Shown here one piece after another: positions 43,342 to 51,821 of a stretch of DNA of 64,000 nucleotides. The DNA lies in assembly GCA_004297935.1 (NCBI GenBank), contig SCRE01000006.1, positions 372,001 to 436,000 on the forward strand. Reading direction: 5' to 3'. The translations under genes and the position numbers were made by a program. The notes beneath the pieces were generated by a model, which worked only from the letters and a program-made list of their open reading frames with translations, ran no database searches and was not told where the DNA came from. Position 1 is the stretch's first letter. Every line of letters begins with the position of its first letter. The DNA comes from Microbacteriaceae bacterium (GTDB taxonomy: Bacteria > Actinomycetota > Actinomycetes > Actinomycetales > Microbacteriaceae).

Positions 43342-44466
43342 TTACTGCGCCGCCGACGCCTTCGACAACCGGTCCAGTGCCTCGACGAAGTAGTAGTCGC
43401 CCCACATCACGCTCTCGTCCACGCCGATGCCTTCACCGCGGTGGTACAGCGAATGCCTGAGGATGCCTTCCCAGCCGTCGTCATCCGTGCCGAGGAATTC
43501 GGCACTGCTCAGTCGGGCGAGGATGCCGCGCGCATAGTCGCGGTAGGCGACGCCTGCGTCGCCGAGCAGTTCAGCGAGCTGGAGCATGGCGGATGCCGTG
43601 ATGCTGGCTCCTGAGGCTTCGTACCGGAATTCCGGGCTGGGGTCGCTCCAATCATTTGGCCCGATGAAGTCGGCGCCGACCTGCTCGATGTACAGATCAG
43701 CACACCGCCGAGCGGTGTCGACGAAGCGTTCGTCGTGCGTCCAGAGGTACGCGGTGCCGAAACCGTAGATCGCCCAGGCGTGGCCGCGCACCCAGGAGGA
43801 GTCGGAACGATAGCCCTGGTGGGTGGCGGCGCGCAGGAACTCTCCGGAGTCCGGGTCGAACCACCCCTCGTGCACCGTGCTGGCGTCGCCGCGAACGAGA
43901 AAGCGGCGCGAGGTCAGCGCGTGCGCGGTGGCGATGTCGGCCAGAGCAGCATCGCCGCTCAACTGCGCGGCCTGGTAGATGATTCCGATGTTCATCATCA
44001 CGTCGATGAAGGTGCTGCCCGGGCTGACCCAGGTGCGCAGGTAACGCCCGGCTGCGTTGAAGCGCCCGGCCATCGTGCGGCCGGCCTGGATCAGCACGGC
44101 GCGGGTCTGGTCACTCGGGTCGGCGGCGTGCCAACGACTCCAACTTGGCGTGAACAGAAAACCGATGTCATGCGTGCCATTGTCCAGTTTGCGAGGTTCG
44201 ACAATGCGGCTGTACTTCTCCGCTTGTTCCCGCCATTCCGGCTTTCCGGTTCGTTCCGCAAAGATCCACATCATCCCTGCGAGGAATCCGCCGGTCCAGA
44301 TCGGTGCCCACGAATCGCCGTCGAACTGCCAGCGACCCGCGTGCGTGTACACGGGAACCTGGCCGGGATGCTGCGTGACCAGGTTCCACACTCGCCGCCG
44401 CGCGATGGACAGTGCGCGCTCGACGTCGATGTCGCCCGTGTTGCCCTGGTGGGTTTCAAGTGTCAT
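43342..44466 (-). CDS. Glycoside hydrolase family 88-like unsaturated glucuronyl hydrolase
   Basis: A 374-residue enzyme with the alpha/alpha-barrel pattern of GH88. Recognisable segments are WAPIWTGGFLAGMMWIFAER, DNGTHDIGFLFTPSWSRWH, TFIDVMMNIGIIYQAAQLSG, HEGWFDPDSGEFLRAATHQG, YRSDSSWVRGHAWAIYGFGT and ASGASITASAMLQLAELLGD. GH88 enzymes remove the unsaturated uronic acid left by polysaccharide lyases. No signal peptide is seen, so it acts on imported disaccharides. The ATG at 44466 is favoured because operator site B lies just upstream. The sugar importer at 45623-48853 may supply its substrate. Confidence 0.87.
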   Translation of the reverse strand: MTLETHQGNTGDIDVERALSIARRRVWNLVTQHPGQVPVYTHAGRWQFDGDSWAPIWTGGFLAGMMWIFAERTGKPEWREQAEKYSRIVEPRKLDNGTHDIGFLFTPSWSRWHAADPSDQTRAVLIQAGRTMAGRFNAAGRYLRTWVSPGSTFIDVMMNIGIIYQAAQLSGDAALADIATAHALTSRRFLVRGDASTVHEGWFDPDSGEFLRAATHQGYRSDSSWVRGHAWAIYGFGTAYLWTHDERFVDTARRCADLYIEQVGADFIGPNDWSDPSPEFRYEASGASITASAMLQLAELLGDAGVAYRDYARGILARLSSAEFLGTDDDGWEGILRHSLYHRGEGIGVDESVMWGDYYFVEALDRLSKASAAQ

Positions 44467-44549
44467 GCGGTACGCCTTCGATGGTTGTAGGCACGCGCGG
44501 ATTCCCGTGCCGTCAATTTCGAAAGGTAGCCTGCCCGGTTTATGATGAT

Positions 44550-44587
44550 CAATAGCTACTCGCAAATAGTATTCGTTCACTGCTAAC
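44550..44587. promoter_or_regulatory. IclR-type operator, site B
   Basis: CAATAGCTACTCGCAAATAG then TATTCGTTCACTGCTAAC. It matches site C almost base for base in CAATAGC, AAATAGTATTCG and GCTAAC. It lies between the divergent GH88 and second iclR genes. Confidence 0.75.
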
Positions 44588-44640
44588 ATGTAGCGGGTAG
44601 TCTCGTGTTTTCCGGCCAATGGTGGACGAGGAGAATCGCC

Positions 44641-45459
44641 GTGACACTGTCGTCTGCAGTCAGCCCTGTTTCAGCCGGTGACGAGCCACGCGTCGTTCGT
44701 TCTCTGGTCCATGCCTCCGGACTGCTGAAGGCTCTCCACAAAAGCGGTCGACCGACATCGCTGAGCGACCTCGCGCGCAAGATCGGGTTGAGCAAGCCTG
44801 CCACCTATGTTTTGCTGCAGACGTTGGAGGCGGCCGGCCTGATCACGAAGGATCAGACGGCGCGCTACGCGCTCGGCTGGGGGCTTTATGAGTTGGGCAG
44901 CGCCGTCATCCGCCCTGTCGGGTTCGCTCAGGCTGCACGTCTGCAGCTGGATCACCTTGCGCAACGCACCGGCGAGATGGTCTTGCTCGGAATCCTCGAC
45001 CGTGGCACCGTTTTGTATCTGGATCGTGGTCAGGTCGATGACACCTTCGCGATGGTCGCCAATGTCGGCCGCCGTTCGCCGTTGCATACGAACGCATCGG
45101 GCAAGGTGCTGCTCGCGCATCAGGATCCCGCATATGTCGATGACTATCTGCGGAATCCGCTCAGGGCGATCACCTCGCAGACGATCACGGACCCCGACGC
45201 ACTCCTCGTCGAATTGCGCGGGGTCCGTGACCGCGGTTACGCCATCTGCCGTCAGGAGCAGGAGATCGGGCTCTCCAGCATCGCCGTGCCGGTGCTGCTC
45301 CCGACCGGCGGCGCGCAGGCTGCGCTCGCGCTCGCGGCACCGACGAGCAAATTCACCTTCGACGCACTTCCGGAGCTTCTTCAGCAACTGAAAAGTGCGG
45401 CGATGCTCATCGCAACTCCGCCGGCGATTCGTTCGACGACAGCATCCGTTAGCGATTAG
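44641..45459 (+). CDS. IclR-family transcriptional regulator
   Basis: A 272-residue IclR regulator, paralogous to the one at 42426-43268. The winged helix is in LSDLARKIGLSKPATYVLLQ. The shared effector segment includes WGLYELGSAVIRPVGFAQAA and VANVGRRSPLHTNASGKVLL. The GTG at 44641 follows GAGGAG; an in-frame ATG 36 bases earlier is less likely. It sits between the GH88 gene and the sugar importer with an operator-like motif on either side, one of which overlaps its own stop codon. Confidence 0.92.
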   Translation: MTLSSAVSPVSAGDEPRVVRSLVHASGLLKALHKSGRPTSLSDLARKIGLSKPATYVLLQTLEAAGLITKDQTARYALGWGLYELGSAVIRPVGFAQAARLQLDHLAQRTGEMVLLGILDRGTVLYLDRGQVDDTFAMVANVGRRSPLHTNASGKVLLAHQDPAYVDDYLRNPLRAITSQTITDPDALLVELRGVRDRGYAICRQEQEIGLSSIAVPVLLPTGGAQAALALAAPTSKFTFDALPELLQQLKSAAMLIATPPAIRSTTASVSD

Positions 45460-45486
45460 CGAATACTATTTTCATGTCGCTATTGC
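45448..45486. promoter_or_regulatory. IclR-type operator, site C
   Basis: On the minus strand it reads GCAATAGCGACATGAAAATA then GTATTCGCTAATCGCTAAC, the closest partner of site B. It spans the last bases of the second iclR gene and lies 137 bases before the sugar-binding protein gene, so it probably controls the importer. Confidence 0.75.
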
Positions 45487-45622
45487 TTGGTGTAACGGCA
45501 CAGGGATACCGTTCGATCAATCGAGGTGTTCGGGGCGTGCTTACTCCGTCTTGCGAAGTAGGGCTTGCGCGCCCGCCGATCTTCTCGCACAGATTCCCTG
45601 CTGAATACACGGAGGTTTTGTA

Positions 45623-46711
45623 ATGAGAATGCGAAGCATGAAAGCGATCGGCCTCGCGGCCGCGCTGCTCACGGTGGCTGGAGTGATGACAGCTTGTTCT
45701 GCCAGCGCCGCGTCCAGCGGAGGCAGTTCGGGTACCTCCGCGGCCGCACAAGGCTTCAAGATCGGCCTCTTGCTGCCGGACGAGACGTCAACCCGCTACG
45801 AGACGCAGGACAAGCCCGATTTCGTCGCGGCCGTCAAAGCAGAATGCGCCACCTGCGAGGTGCTCTACGCCAACGCCAATCAGGATGCGGCGAAGCAGCA
45901 GCAACAGGCTCAGTCGATGCTGACTCAGGGCGCCAAGGTCCTGGTCGTCGACCCATGGGACGGCGTCGCCGCGGCCAGCATCGTGAATGCTGCCGCCGCG
46001 CAGAACGTCCCCGTCATCGCCTATGACCGCATCATCAAGAGTCCGAAGCTCGCGTATGTGATCTCGAACAACTATGTGAAGGTCGGTGAACTGCAAGGTC
46101 AGGCACTCGTCGAGAAGCTACAGAAAGACAACGTGCCGGCCGGCGGCGGCATCGTCATGATCAACGGCGCCTCGACCGACAACAACGCAGTGAACATCCA
46201 AAAGGGCGCTTTGAGCAAGATCGAGCCTGCGGGCTACAAAGTTCTCAGCCACATCGAGACCTGGGATCCGCCGACCGCACAGCAATTCGCCGCTTCGCAG
46301 ATCGCCAAGTTCGGCAGCCAGATCAAGGCCATCTACACCGCCAACGACGGCAACGCCCAAGCTGCGATTTCCGCGATGAAGGCGGCCGGGATGCCGCTGG
46401 TGCCGACCACGGGGCTTGACGCCACGCTCGCCGGCATCCAGTCGATCCTCGCCGGACAGCAGTACATGACCGTGTACAACTCGTTCAAGGGCGAGGCCAC
46501 CGCGGCAGCGAAAGCAGCCGTCGCGCTGGCGCAGGGCCACAAGGTGAGTTCGAATGACAAGGTCAACGGAATCCCGGCCTTCCTGCAGCAACCGCAGGCA
46601 GTCACCGTCGACACCATCGAGTCGACGGTGGTCAAGGATGGTGTCTACAAGGTGAGCGACATCTGCACCGCGCAGTATGCGGCGGCGTGTCAGGCGCACG
46701 GAATCCAATAG
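45623..46711 (+). CDS. Sugar ABC transporter substrate-binding lipoprotein (XylF/ChvE type)
   Basis: A 362-residue lipoprotein. The signal peptide ends VAGVMTAC with the lipidated Cys at 25. The mature domain has FKIGLLLPDETSTRYETQDK, KVLVVDPWDGVAAASIVNAA, VPVIAYDRIIKSPKLAYVIS, IKAIYTANDGNAQAAISAMK and QYMTVYNSFKGEATAAAKAA, close to xylose/multi-sugar binders. ATG 45623 follows ACGGAGG. It heads the second sugar importer operon. Beside a GH88 gene, a ligand derived from uronic-acid polysaccharide is plausible. Confidence 0.93.
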   Translation: MRMRSMKAIGLAAALLTVAGVMTACSASAASSGGSSGTSAAAQGFKIGLLLPDETSTRYETQDKPDFVAAVKAECATCEVLYANANQDAAKQQQQAQSMLTQGAKVLVVDPWDGVAAASIVNAAAAQNVPVIAYDRIIKSPKLAYVISNNYVKVGELQGQALVEKLQKDNVPAGGGIVMINGASTDNNAVNIQKGALSKIEPAGYKVLSHIETWDPPTAQQFAASQIAKFGSQIKAIYTANDGNAQAAISAMKAAGMPLVPTTGLDATLAGIQSILAGQQYMTVYNSFKGEATAAAKAAVALAQGHKVSSNDKVNGIPAFLQQPQAVTVDTIESTVVKDGVYKVSDICTAQYAAACQAHGIQ

Positions 46712-46811
46712 CGAGAGATTCCCGGCTGTGCCCGAGCCGTGCGGCCCGGGCACAGCCGCTCGGCTGGTCCCGGCAGCCGTGACGCACGTCACGGCCATTC
46801 GAAGGAGAATT

Positions 46812-47624
46812 GTGACCGACAGAACCTCCATACCCGAGGGTGAGCGCGTACCGTTGCTGTCACTTCGAGGCATCAGCAAAGCGTTCGGGGCGGTGAACGC
46901 GCTCAACGCCGTCGAGTTCGACGTCTATGCCGGTGAGATCGTCGCGCTGGTCGGCGACAACGGCGCAGGAAAGTCGACCCTGGTCAAGATCCTCGCGGGC
47001 GCACATCCTGCCGACAGCGGGACGATCCTGTGGAAGGGCCAGCCCGTCACCATATCCAGCCCCATCGAGGCGCAGCAACTCGGCATCGCAACCGTGTATC
47101 AAGACCTGGCACTGTGCGACAACCTCGACGTGGTGCAGAACCTGTTCCTCGGGCGCGAGAGCGGATCCGCCTTCGCCATGAACGAGGTCGACATGGAGAA
47201 GCGGTCCTGGGGGCTGTTGCAGCAGCTCTCGGCGAAGATCCCCTCCGTGCGCGTCCCGGTCGCCAGTCTTTCCGGCGGCCAGCGTCAGACCGTCGCAATC
47301 GCCCGTTCGCTCGTCGGCGAGCCCTCGGTCGTGATCCTCGACGAGCCGACCGCGGCGCTCGGCGTCGCTCAGACCGCCGAGGTGCTCAATCTGGTGGAGC
47401 GGCTGCGCGAGCGCGGGCTCGGCGTCATTCTGATCAGCCACAACATGGCGAACGTGCAGAACGTGTCCGATCGGGTCGTCGTGTTGCGGCTCGGCATGAA
47501 TAACGGCTCGTTCGTGACGCGCGACGTCACGTATGAGGAGATCGTCACAGCGATCACGGGCGCAGCGGAGAATGCCGTCACAGAGCGGGCCGCTGCGCAC
47601 GAGGAGAAGGAGCAGGCGAAGTGA
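46812..47624 (+). CDS. Sugar ABC transporter ATPase, single-domain (XylG/FrcA type)
   Basis: A 270-residue ATPase with one ABC domain, unlike the two-domain ATPase at 10657-12246. Walker A is GDNGAGKST, then VYQDLALCDNLDVVQNLFLG, signature LSGGQRQTVAIARS and Walker B VVILDEPTAALG. LISHNMANVQNVSDRVVVLR carries the switch His. The GTG at 46812 follows AAGGAG. The stop overlaps the permease start by 4 nt (GTGA). Confidence 0.93.
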   Translation: MTDRTSIPEGERVPLLSLRGISKAFGAVNALNAVEFDVYAGEIVALVGDNGAGKSTLVKILAGAHPADSGTILWKGQPVTISSPIEAQQLGIATVYQDLALCDNLDVVQNLFLGRESGSAFAMNEVDMEKRSWGLLQQLSAKIPSVRVPVASLSGGQRQTVAIARSLVGEPSVVILDEPTAALGVAQTAEVLNLVERLRERGLGVILISHNMANVQNVSDRVVVLRLGMNNGSFVTRDVTYEEIVTAITGAAENAVTERAAAHEEKEQAK

Positions 47625-48853
47625 GTGTCCGTCCCCTGGACCGCCAAGACGAGCGGATCGAATTCGGGTCAGGTCTGATGGGCGAGGCCCGGTTGTTGTG
47701 GAGCCGCATCCGCAACGGCGACATCGGGTCGTTGCCGGTCATCGTCGGGCTCGTGATCATCGCCGCCGTGTTCCAGACGCTGAACCCGCTCTTCCTCTCG
47801 AGCATCAACCTCGTGAACCTCATGCTGGATTCCGCTGCGATCGGAACCATCGCGGTCGGCGTTGTCCTCGTGCTGCTGCTCGCTCAGATCGACCTGTCGA
47901 TCGGTTCCATGAGCGGCTTTGCCGCGGCTATTCTCGCCGTGACATTCGTGCACTTGCATTGGCCGCTGGCGCTGGCGTTGACCGTGCCGATCATCGCCGG
48001 CGCGATTCTCGGATTGATTTACGGGCTGCTGTTTCTGCACTTCGGCGTGCCGAGCTTCGTATCGACACTCGGCGGCTTGCTCGCGGTGCTCGGATTCCAG
48101 CTCTACCTTCTCGGCACCAATGGGTCGATCAACCTTCCGTTCGACTCGTTCATCGTCGAGTTCGCGCAGACGATGTTCTTGCCGGCGGTCATCTCGTACG
48201 TGCTCGTGGTGATCATCGCGGTGCTGTACGTCGCGCTCGCGCTCGTGTCCTCGCGTAAGAGGGCACGCGGCAACCTCTGGGCGCCGTCGTCGGCAGGCAT
48301 CTACATCCGTGGCGTCGTGATCTTGATCGTGCTGGCGGCGATCGTCTGGTATCTGAATCTCTCGCGCGGTGTGGCCGTCATGTTCGTCTTCTTCATCGCG
48401 ATCATCGCGGTGACCGCCTATGCGCTCAAGCGCACGCGTTGGGGGCGCGCGATGTACGCCATCGGCGGCAACGTCGAGGCGGCTCGGCGAGCGGGGATCC
48501 GGGTGAACCTGGTCTATCTCTCGGCCTTCATCCTCTCCTCTGCGCTTGCTGCGATCGGTGGCCTGCTCGCTGCCGGTCGCCTTGCCTCGGCCACGCTGAG
48601 CAGCGGCACCGGTGAGGTCAATCTCGACGCCATCGCGGCGGCGGTGATCGGCGGCACGAGTCTTTTCGGCGGGCGCGGCAGCGCGCAGTCGGCCCTGCTG
48701 GGAATCCTGGTGATCGAGGCCATTGCCAGCGGCCTCAACCTGCTGAACCTGGACTCGTCGATTCGGTTCATGATCACCGGTGGAGTGCTCGTGGTCGCGG
48801 TCATCGTCGATTCGCTCTCGAGGCGCTCACGGGCCGCACATGGCACGGCGTGA
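47621..48853 (+). CDS. Sugar ABC transporter permease (XylH type)
   Basis: A 410-residue permease of the xylose type. VVLVLLLAQIDLSIGSMSGF, FGVPSFVSTLGGLLAVLGFQ, AMYAIGGNVEAARRAGIRVN and AIAAAVIGGTSLFGGRGSAQ are family motifs. About eleven hydrophobic segments are present. It is coupled to the single-domain ATPase and ends the second importer operon. Family B repeats follow about 40 bases after the stop. Confidence 0.94.
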   Translation: MSVRPLDRQDERIEFGSGLMGEARLLWSRIRNGDIGSLPVIVGLVIIAAVFQTLNPLFLSSINLVNLMLDSAAIGTIAVGVVLVLLLAQIDLSIGSMSGFAAAILAVTFVHLHWPLALALTVPIIAGAILGLIYGLLFLHFGVPSFVSTLGGLLAVLGFQLYLLGTNGSINLPFDSFIVEFAQTMFLPAVISYVLVVIIAVLYVALALVSSRKRARGNLWAPSSAGIYIRGVVILIVLAAIVWYLNLSRGVAVMFVFFIAIIAVTAYALKRTRWGRAMYAIGGNVEAARRAGIRVNLVYLSAFILSSALAAIGGLLAAGRLASATLSSGTGEVNLDAIAAAVIGGTSLFGGRGSAQSALLGILVIEAIASGLNLLNLDSSIRFMITGGVLVVAVIVDSLSRRSRAAHGTA

Positions 48854-48894
48854 GGTCGCGCCTGCCACCGTGCGCCTCCACCGTGCGTCTCCCC

Positions 48895-48985
48895 TGTGCG
48901 CCAGTTGGCGCGGTGTGCGCCAGTTGGCGCGGTGTGCGCCAATTGAGGTGGCCAGCTGAGGTGGCGCATGCCTCATCAAGTGGCG
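48895..48985. repeat. Family B tandem and inverted repeats
   Basis: A 19-base unit, TGTGCGCCAGTTGGCGCGG, occurs twice exactly (48895-48913 and 48914-48932) and a third time in diverged form (48933-48951). AGGTGGCGCATG and AAGTGGCGCAGCAG follow, the inverted arms of the same family. It lies directly before the frameshifted dehydrogenase gene. Confidence 0.75.
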
Positions 48986-49026
48986 CAGCAGCCACGGCAG
49001 TGACCCGAGGTGAGTAATGTATCCGC

Positions 49027-49795
49027 ATGAGATTCGCGGATCAGGTGGTCGTCGTCACCGGCGGCGCACACGGCATCGGCCGGGCGACGGTCGAGCGCTT
49101 TCTGGCGGAGGGTGCGCAGGTTGCGCTGCTTGACATCGACGCGGATGCCGCACGGCAGGCGAGCCTGGACCTCTCCCCGGATGCCGGCGACGACGACGGC
49201 CGCGTCTTCGTGGCCGACTGCGACATCCTTGATTCTGCATCGGTGGATGCCGCGATCGCGGCCGTCACCGACAGGTTCGGCCGGATCGATGTACTCGCCT
49301 CCGTCGCCGGCGGGGACATCGTGCCCGATGACCCGCTGGGCGAGGCGCACTGGAACACGGTGGTCAGCTGGAACCTCCACGGCCCGGTGCGGCTGATCCG
49401 CGCCTGCCTTCCTCAACTCAAGCAAGTGCGCGGCGCGATCGTGCTGGTCGGCTCGGTCAACGGGATCCAGGCGTTCGGGCAGCCGGCCTACTCGAGCGCG
49501 AAGGCCGGCCTGTCGCTTCGCCCGCACCCTGGCGGTGACGCTGGGGCCGCACGGCGTGCGCATCAACGTGGTCGCCCCGGGCACGGTGCGCACCCGGGTG
49601 TGGGACAAGGCGGCCCGCGGCGCGGACACACTCCTGGCGCTGTATCCGCTCGGCCGGGTCGGGGAGCCCTCCGACATCGCATCCGCAATCGCGTTCCTCG
49701 CCTCCGCAGATGCCGCGTGGATCACCGGCGTGACCCTGCCCGTCGACGGCGGGGCAACGGCCGGCCCGCTGGCAACGCTGCCGCGTGAGACGTGA
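49027..49795 (+). pseudogene. Short-chain dehydrogenase with a frameshift
   Basis: Two frames make one short-chain dehydrogenase of about 255 residues. The first (from 49027) has the cofactor motif VVVVTGGAHGIGRATVERFL, VLASVAGGD, NGIQAFGQPAYSSAKAGLSL with the catalytic Tyr and Lys. Near 49515-49525 the frame changes and the second goes on with RTLAVTLGPHGVRINVVAPG, WDKAARG and AAWITGVTLPVDGGAT to 49795. One extra or two missing bases explain it. The start of the sequence resembles the dehydrogenase half of bifunctional rhamnulose-phosphate aldolases, whose aldolase half lies truncated at 31639. The frameshift may be real or an assembly error. Confidence 0.8.
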
Positions 49796-49851
49796 CCGTC
49801 ACCTGTCGGCCGCAAAGCCGGTGCGTTTGAGCGCGACGTATACTCGAAGGT

Positions 49852-50115
49852 ATGACGTCGGTGACTACCATCAAGGTGCCACGCGAGTTGCGCGATCGGC
49901 TCGCTGAATACGCGCACCGCGAGCACATCTCTCTCGCCGCGGTCATCGAACGCGCCATTACGGGTGCCGAGGAACGGGCGTTTTGGAGTGCAGTCCGCGA
50001 CGATCATGCCGCGCTCACCGATGCCGATCGTGCCGCGTACATCCCCGCGACGAGCGATCACGACGACCTTGCCGATGATGCGGATGCTGCACTCAGCGAG
50101 AACGACGGCTGGTGA
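49852..50115 (+). CDS. Antitoxin, ribbon-helix-helix type
   Basis: An 87-residue antitoxin. The N-terminal DNA-binding stretch is TSVTTIKVPRELRDRLAEYA, followed by HREHISLAAVIERAI. The C-terminal half is strongly acidic (HDDLADDADAALSEND), as expected of the toxin-binding part. Its stop overlaps the toxin start by 4 nt (GTGA). Confidence 0.86.
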   Translation: MTSVTTIKVPRELRDRLAEYAHREHISLAAVIERAITGAEERAFWSAVRDDHAALTDADRAAYIPATSDHDDLADDADAALSENDGW

Positions 50116-50444
50116 TCCGCGGCGACATCGTCATGGCCGATCTCGGAGATCCCGTCGGTCATGAACAGGCATTCATCCGTCCCGTTGTCGTGGTCAGCGC
50201 CGATCCATGGCTTGACTCGAATCCGCCGGTCATCACCGTTGTCCCGATGACCAGAACGCGCAGCGGCCGCGCGACGCATGTCGAACTCGAACCGGGTCTG
50301 TCGGGGCTCAAAGCAACCAGCTATGTCAAGTGTGAGGATATCCGCGCGATATCTCCCGCGAGGATTCGGCGACATTTCGGGCGGATCGACAGTGTCGCAC
50401 TGCTGAGAATCGATACGATTCTGCGCCGCATTCTGCAGCCGTGA
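50112..50444 (+). CDS. MazF/PemK-family endoribonuclease toxin
   Basis: A 110-residue MazF-family toxin. IRGDIVMADLGDPVGHEQAF, then RPVVVVSADPW, VITVVPMTRTRSGRATHVEL, ATSYVKCEDIRAISPARI and LRIDTILRRIL follow the MazF/PemK fold order. It would cleave RNA at a short sequence. The GTG start is coupled to the antitoxin. Confidence 0.92.
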   Translation: MIRGDIVMADLGDPVGHEQAFIRPVVVVSADPWLDSNPPVITVVPMTRTRSGRATHVELEPGLSGLKATSYVKCEDIRAISPARIRRHFGRIDSVALLRIDTILRRILQP

Positions 50445-50496
50445 ACGCGAACGTGAATTGGCGACGCGAACGTGCTGTGCCGCCGGGAGCCCCTGG

Positions 50497-50548
50497 TGAT
50501 GCGCCACTTCAGCTGGCACACGCCGCGTCAAGCGGCGCACCTACGGCG
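50497..50548. repeat. Family B inverted repeats
   Basis: GATGCGCCACTTCAGCTGGC is followed by ACACGCCGCGTCAAGCGGCG and CACCTACGGCGCC. The words GCGCCACTT and GCGTCAAGCGGCGCAC relate it to 48895 and 25911. It lies between the MazF toxin and a hydrolase gene. Confidence 0.5.
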
Positions 50549-50573
50549 CCGTGCGGCATGCGAGAATCGGCAC

Positions 50574-51416
50574 GTGCCTCAATTCACCGATGAGTTCGGC
50601 GTCGCTGTCACCTACTATGTCTGGGCGGTCGACCACCCTCGAGGCGTCGTGCAGCTCGCGCACGGCCTCGGCGAATATGCGCAGCGCTACGCGAGCCTCG
50701 TCGAAGCTCTGAACGCGGCCGGCTACAGCGTCTACGCCGACGATCATCGGGGGCACGGCCAGACCGGCCTCGACCAGTGGGGCGGCGACCACCGCAGGCT
50801 CGGCAGCCTCGGTGCGGGCGGGTTGCGTGCGACGGTGGGCGACCTGCATCAGCTGACCGGGGTCATCCGCGACGAGAATGCGGGCGTGCCGATCGTGCTG
50901 CTCGGTCACAGCTGGGGTTCACTGATGGCCCAGAAGCTCATCAACGAGCATCTGGCGGATTTCGCCGCAGTCGTGCTCACCGGTACGGCCTATCGGATGC
51001 CCGGTTCGATGGCGGCCGGCGACCTCAACAAGAATCACAAGCACCTGGGCACGACCGGCTACGAATGGCTCAGCCGAGACCCGGCGGTATCCGCGGCATT
51101 CGCGGCGGATCCGCTCACCTTCTATGCCAATGTGCCGAAGCTGTTCGGTGTTGTCGACGGGTTGCGACTGTTCGGCCTCCCCGTCCGCGGCCTGCCTGAT
51201 CGCCCGCTGCTCATCATGATCGGCAGTGAGGATCCGCTCGGCGGTGAGAAGAGCGTGCACAAGCTCGCGGATGTCTATCGCGCACGCTCGGGACTGAGCG
51301 ATGTCGAGGTGATCGTCTATCCGGGCGCGCGACACGAGGTCTTCAACGAGACCAACCAGGCGGATGTCCGCGCTGACCTGATCGCCTGGCTGAACGCGCG
51401 CATCCCGGCTGGCTGA
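50574..51416 (+). CDS. Alpha/beta hydrolase, monoacylglycerol lipase-like
   Basis: A 280-residue serine hydrolase. VVQLAHGLGEYAQRYASLVE and YADDHRGHGQTGLDQWGG are typical of monoacylglycerol-lipase-type enzymes. The nucleophile elbow is LLGHSWGSLMAQ. RPLLIMIGSEDPLGGEKSVH gives the Asp and YPGARHEVFNETNQADVRAD the His of the triad. No signal peptide. GTG start at 50574. It stands alone between two toxin-antitoxin pairs. Confidence 0.92.
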   Translation: MPQFTDEFGVAVTYYVWAVDHPRGVVQLAHGLGEYAQRYASLVEALNAAGYSVYADDHRGHGQTGLDQWGGDHRRLGSLGAGGLRATVGDLHQLTGVIRDENAGVPIVLLGHSWGSLMAQKLINEHLADFAAVVLTGTAYRMPGSMAAGDLNKNHKHLGTTGYEWLSRDPAVSAAFAADPLTFYANVPKLFGVVDGLRLFGLPVRGLPDRPLLIMIGSEDPLGGEKSVHKLADVYRARSGLSDVEVIVYPGARHEVFNETNQADVRADLIAWLNARIPAG

Positions 51417-51575
51417 GCCTTCGTCGGCTGGTCCCTTTCCGCCCAGCGATGGTGAAGCAGCCGAATGATGGCGCAGCGGCAGCATCGCTCGACCGCTTCA
51501 CCATCGGTCGCGGTCGAGGAATGTCTGAGAACGAGTGCGTATCACGTAGCACCTCGGGCGTGATACACTTCTGCC

Positions 51576-51821
51576 ATGAAGAGCCTGCGGCTTGACCCGG
51601 AGCTTGAGAATCAGCTCCAACGCGCCGCCGCAGTCAGGGGAGAGTCGCTATCGGAGTTCATCCGCCAAGCCGCTGCTCAGCGCGCAGAAGCGACATTGGG
51701 AGCTGTCGATTTCGCCGATTTCGATGACGTCCTGGGCGTGATTCATGGCGGCGGTGGTCGAGCACGACGAACCGGCGCAGCGTTCACCGAAATCGTGGCG
51801 GAGCGCGCGTCGAAGCAGTGA
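51576..51821 (+). CDS. Antitoxin, ribbon-helix-helix type
   Basis: An 81-residue antitoxin. LRLDPELENQLQRAAAVRGE followed by SLSEFIRQAAAQRAE is a ribbon-helix-helix of the CopG/Arc type. The C-terminal part (GRARRTGAAFTEIVAERASK) binds the toxin. The stop overlaps the toxin start by 4 nt. Confidence 0.88.
   Translation: MKSLRLDPELENQLQRAAAVRGESLSEFIRQAAAQRAEATLGAVDFADFDDVLGVIHGGGGRARRTGAAFTEIVAERASKQ

Noticed and set aside
48895-48985. Possible CRISPR-like array
   Set aside because: The units are 19 bp with no unique spacers and inverted copies are present.
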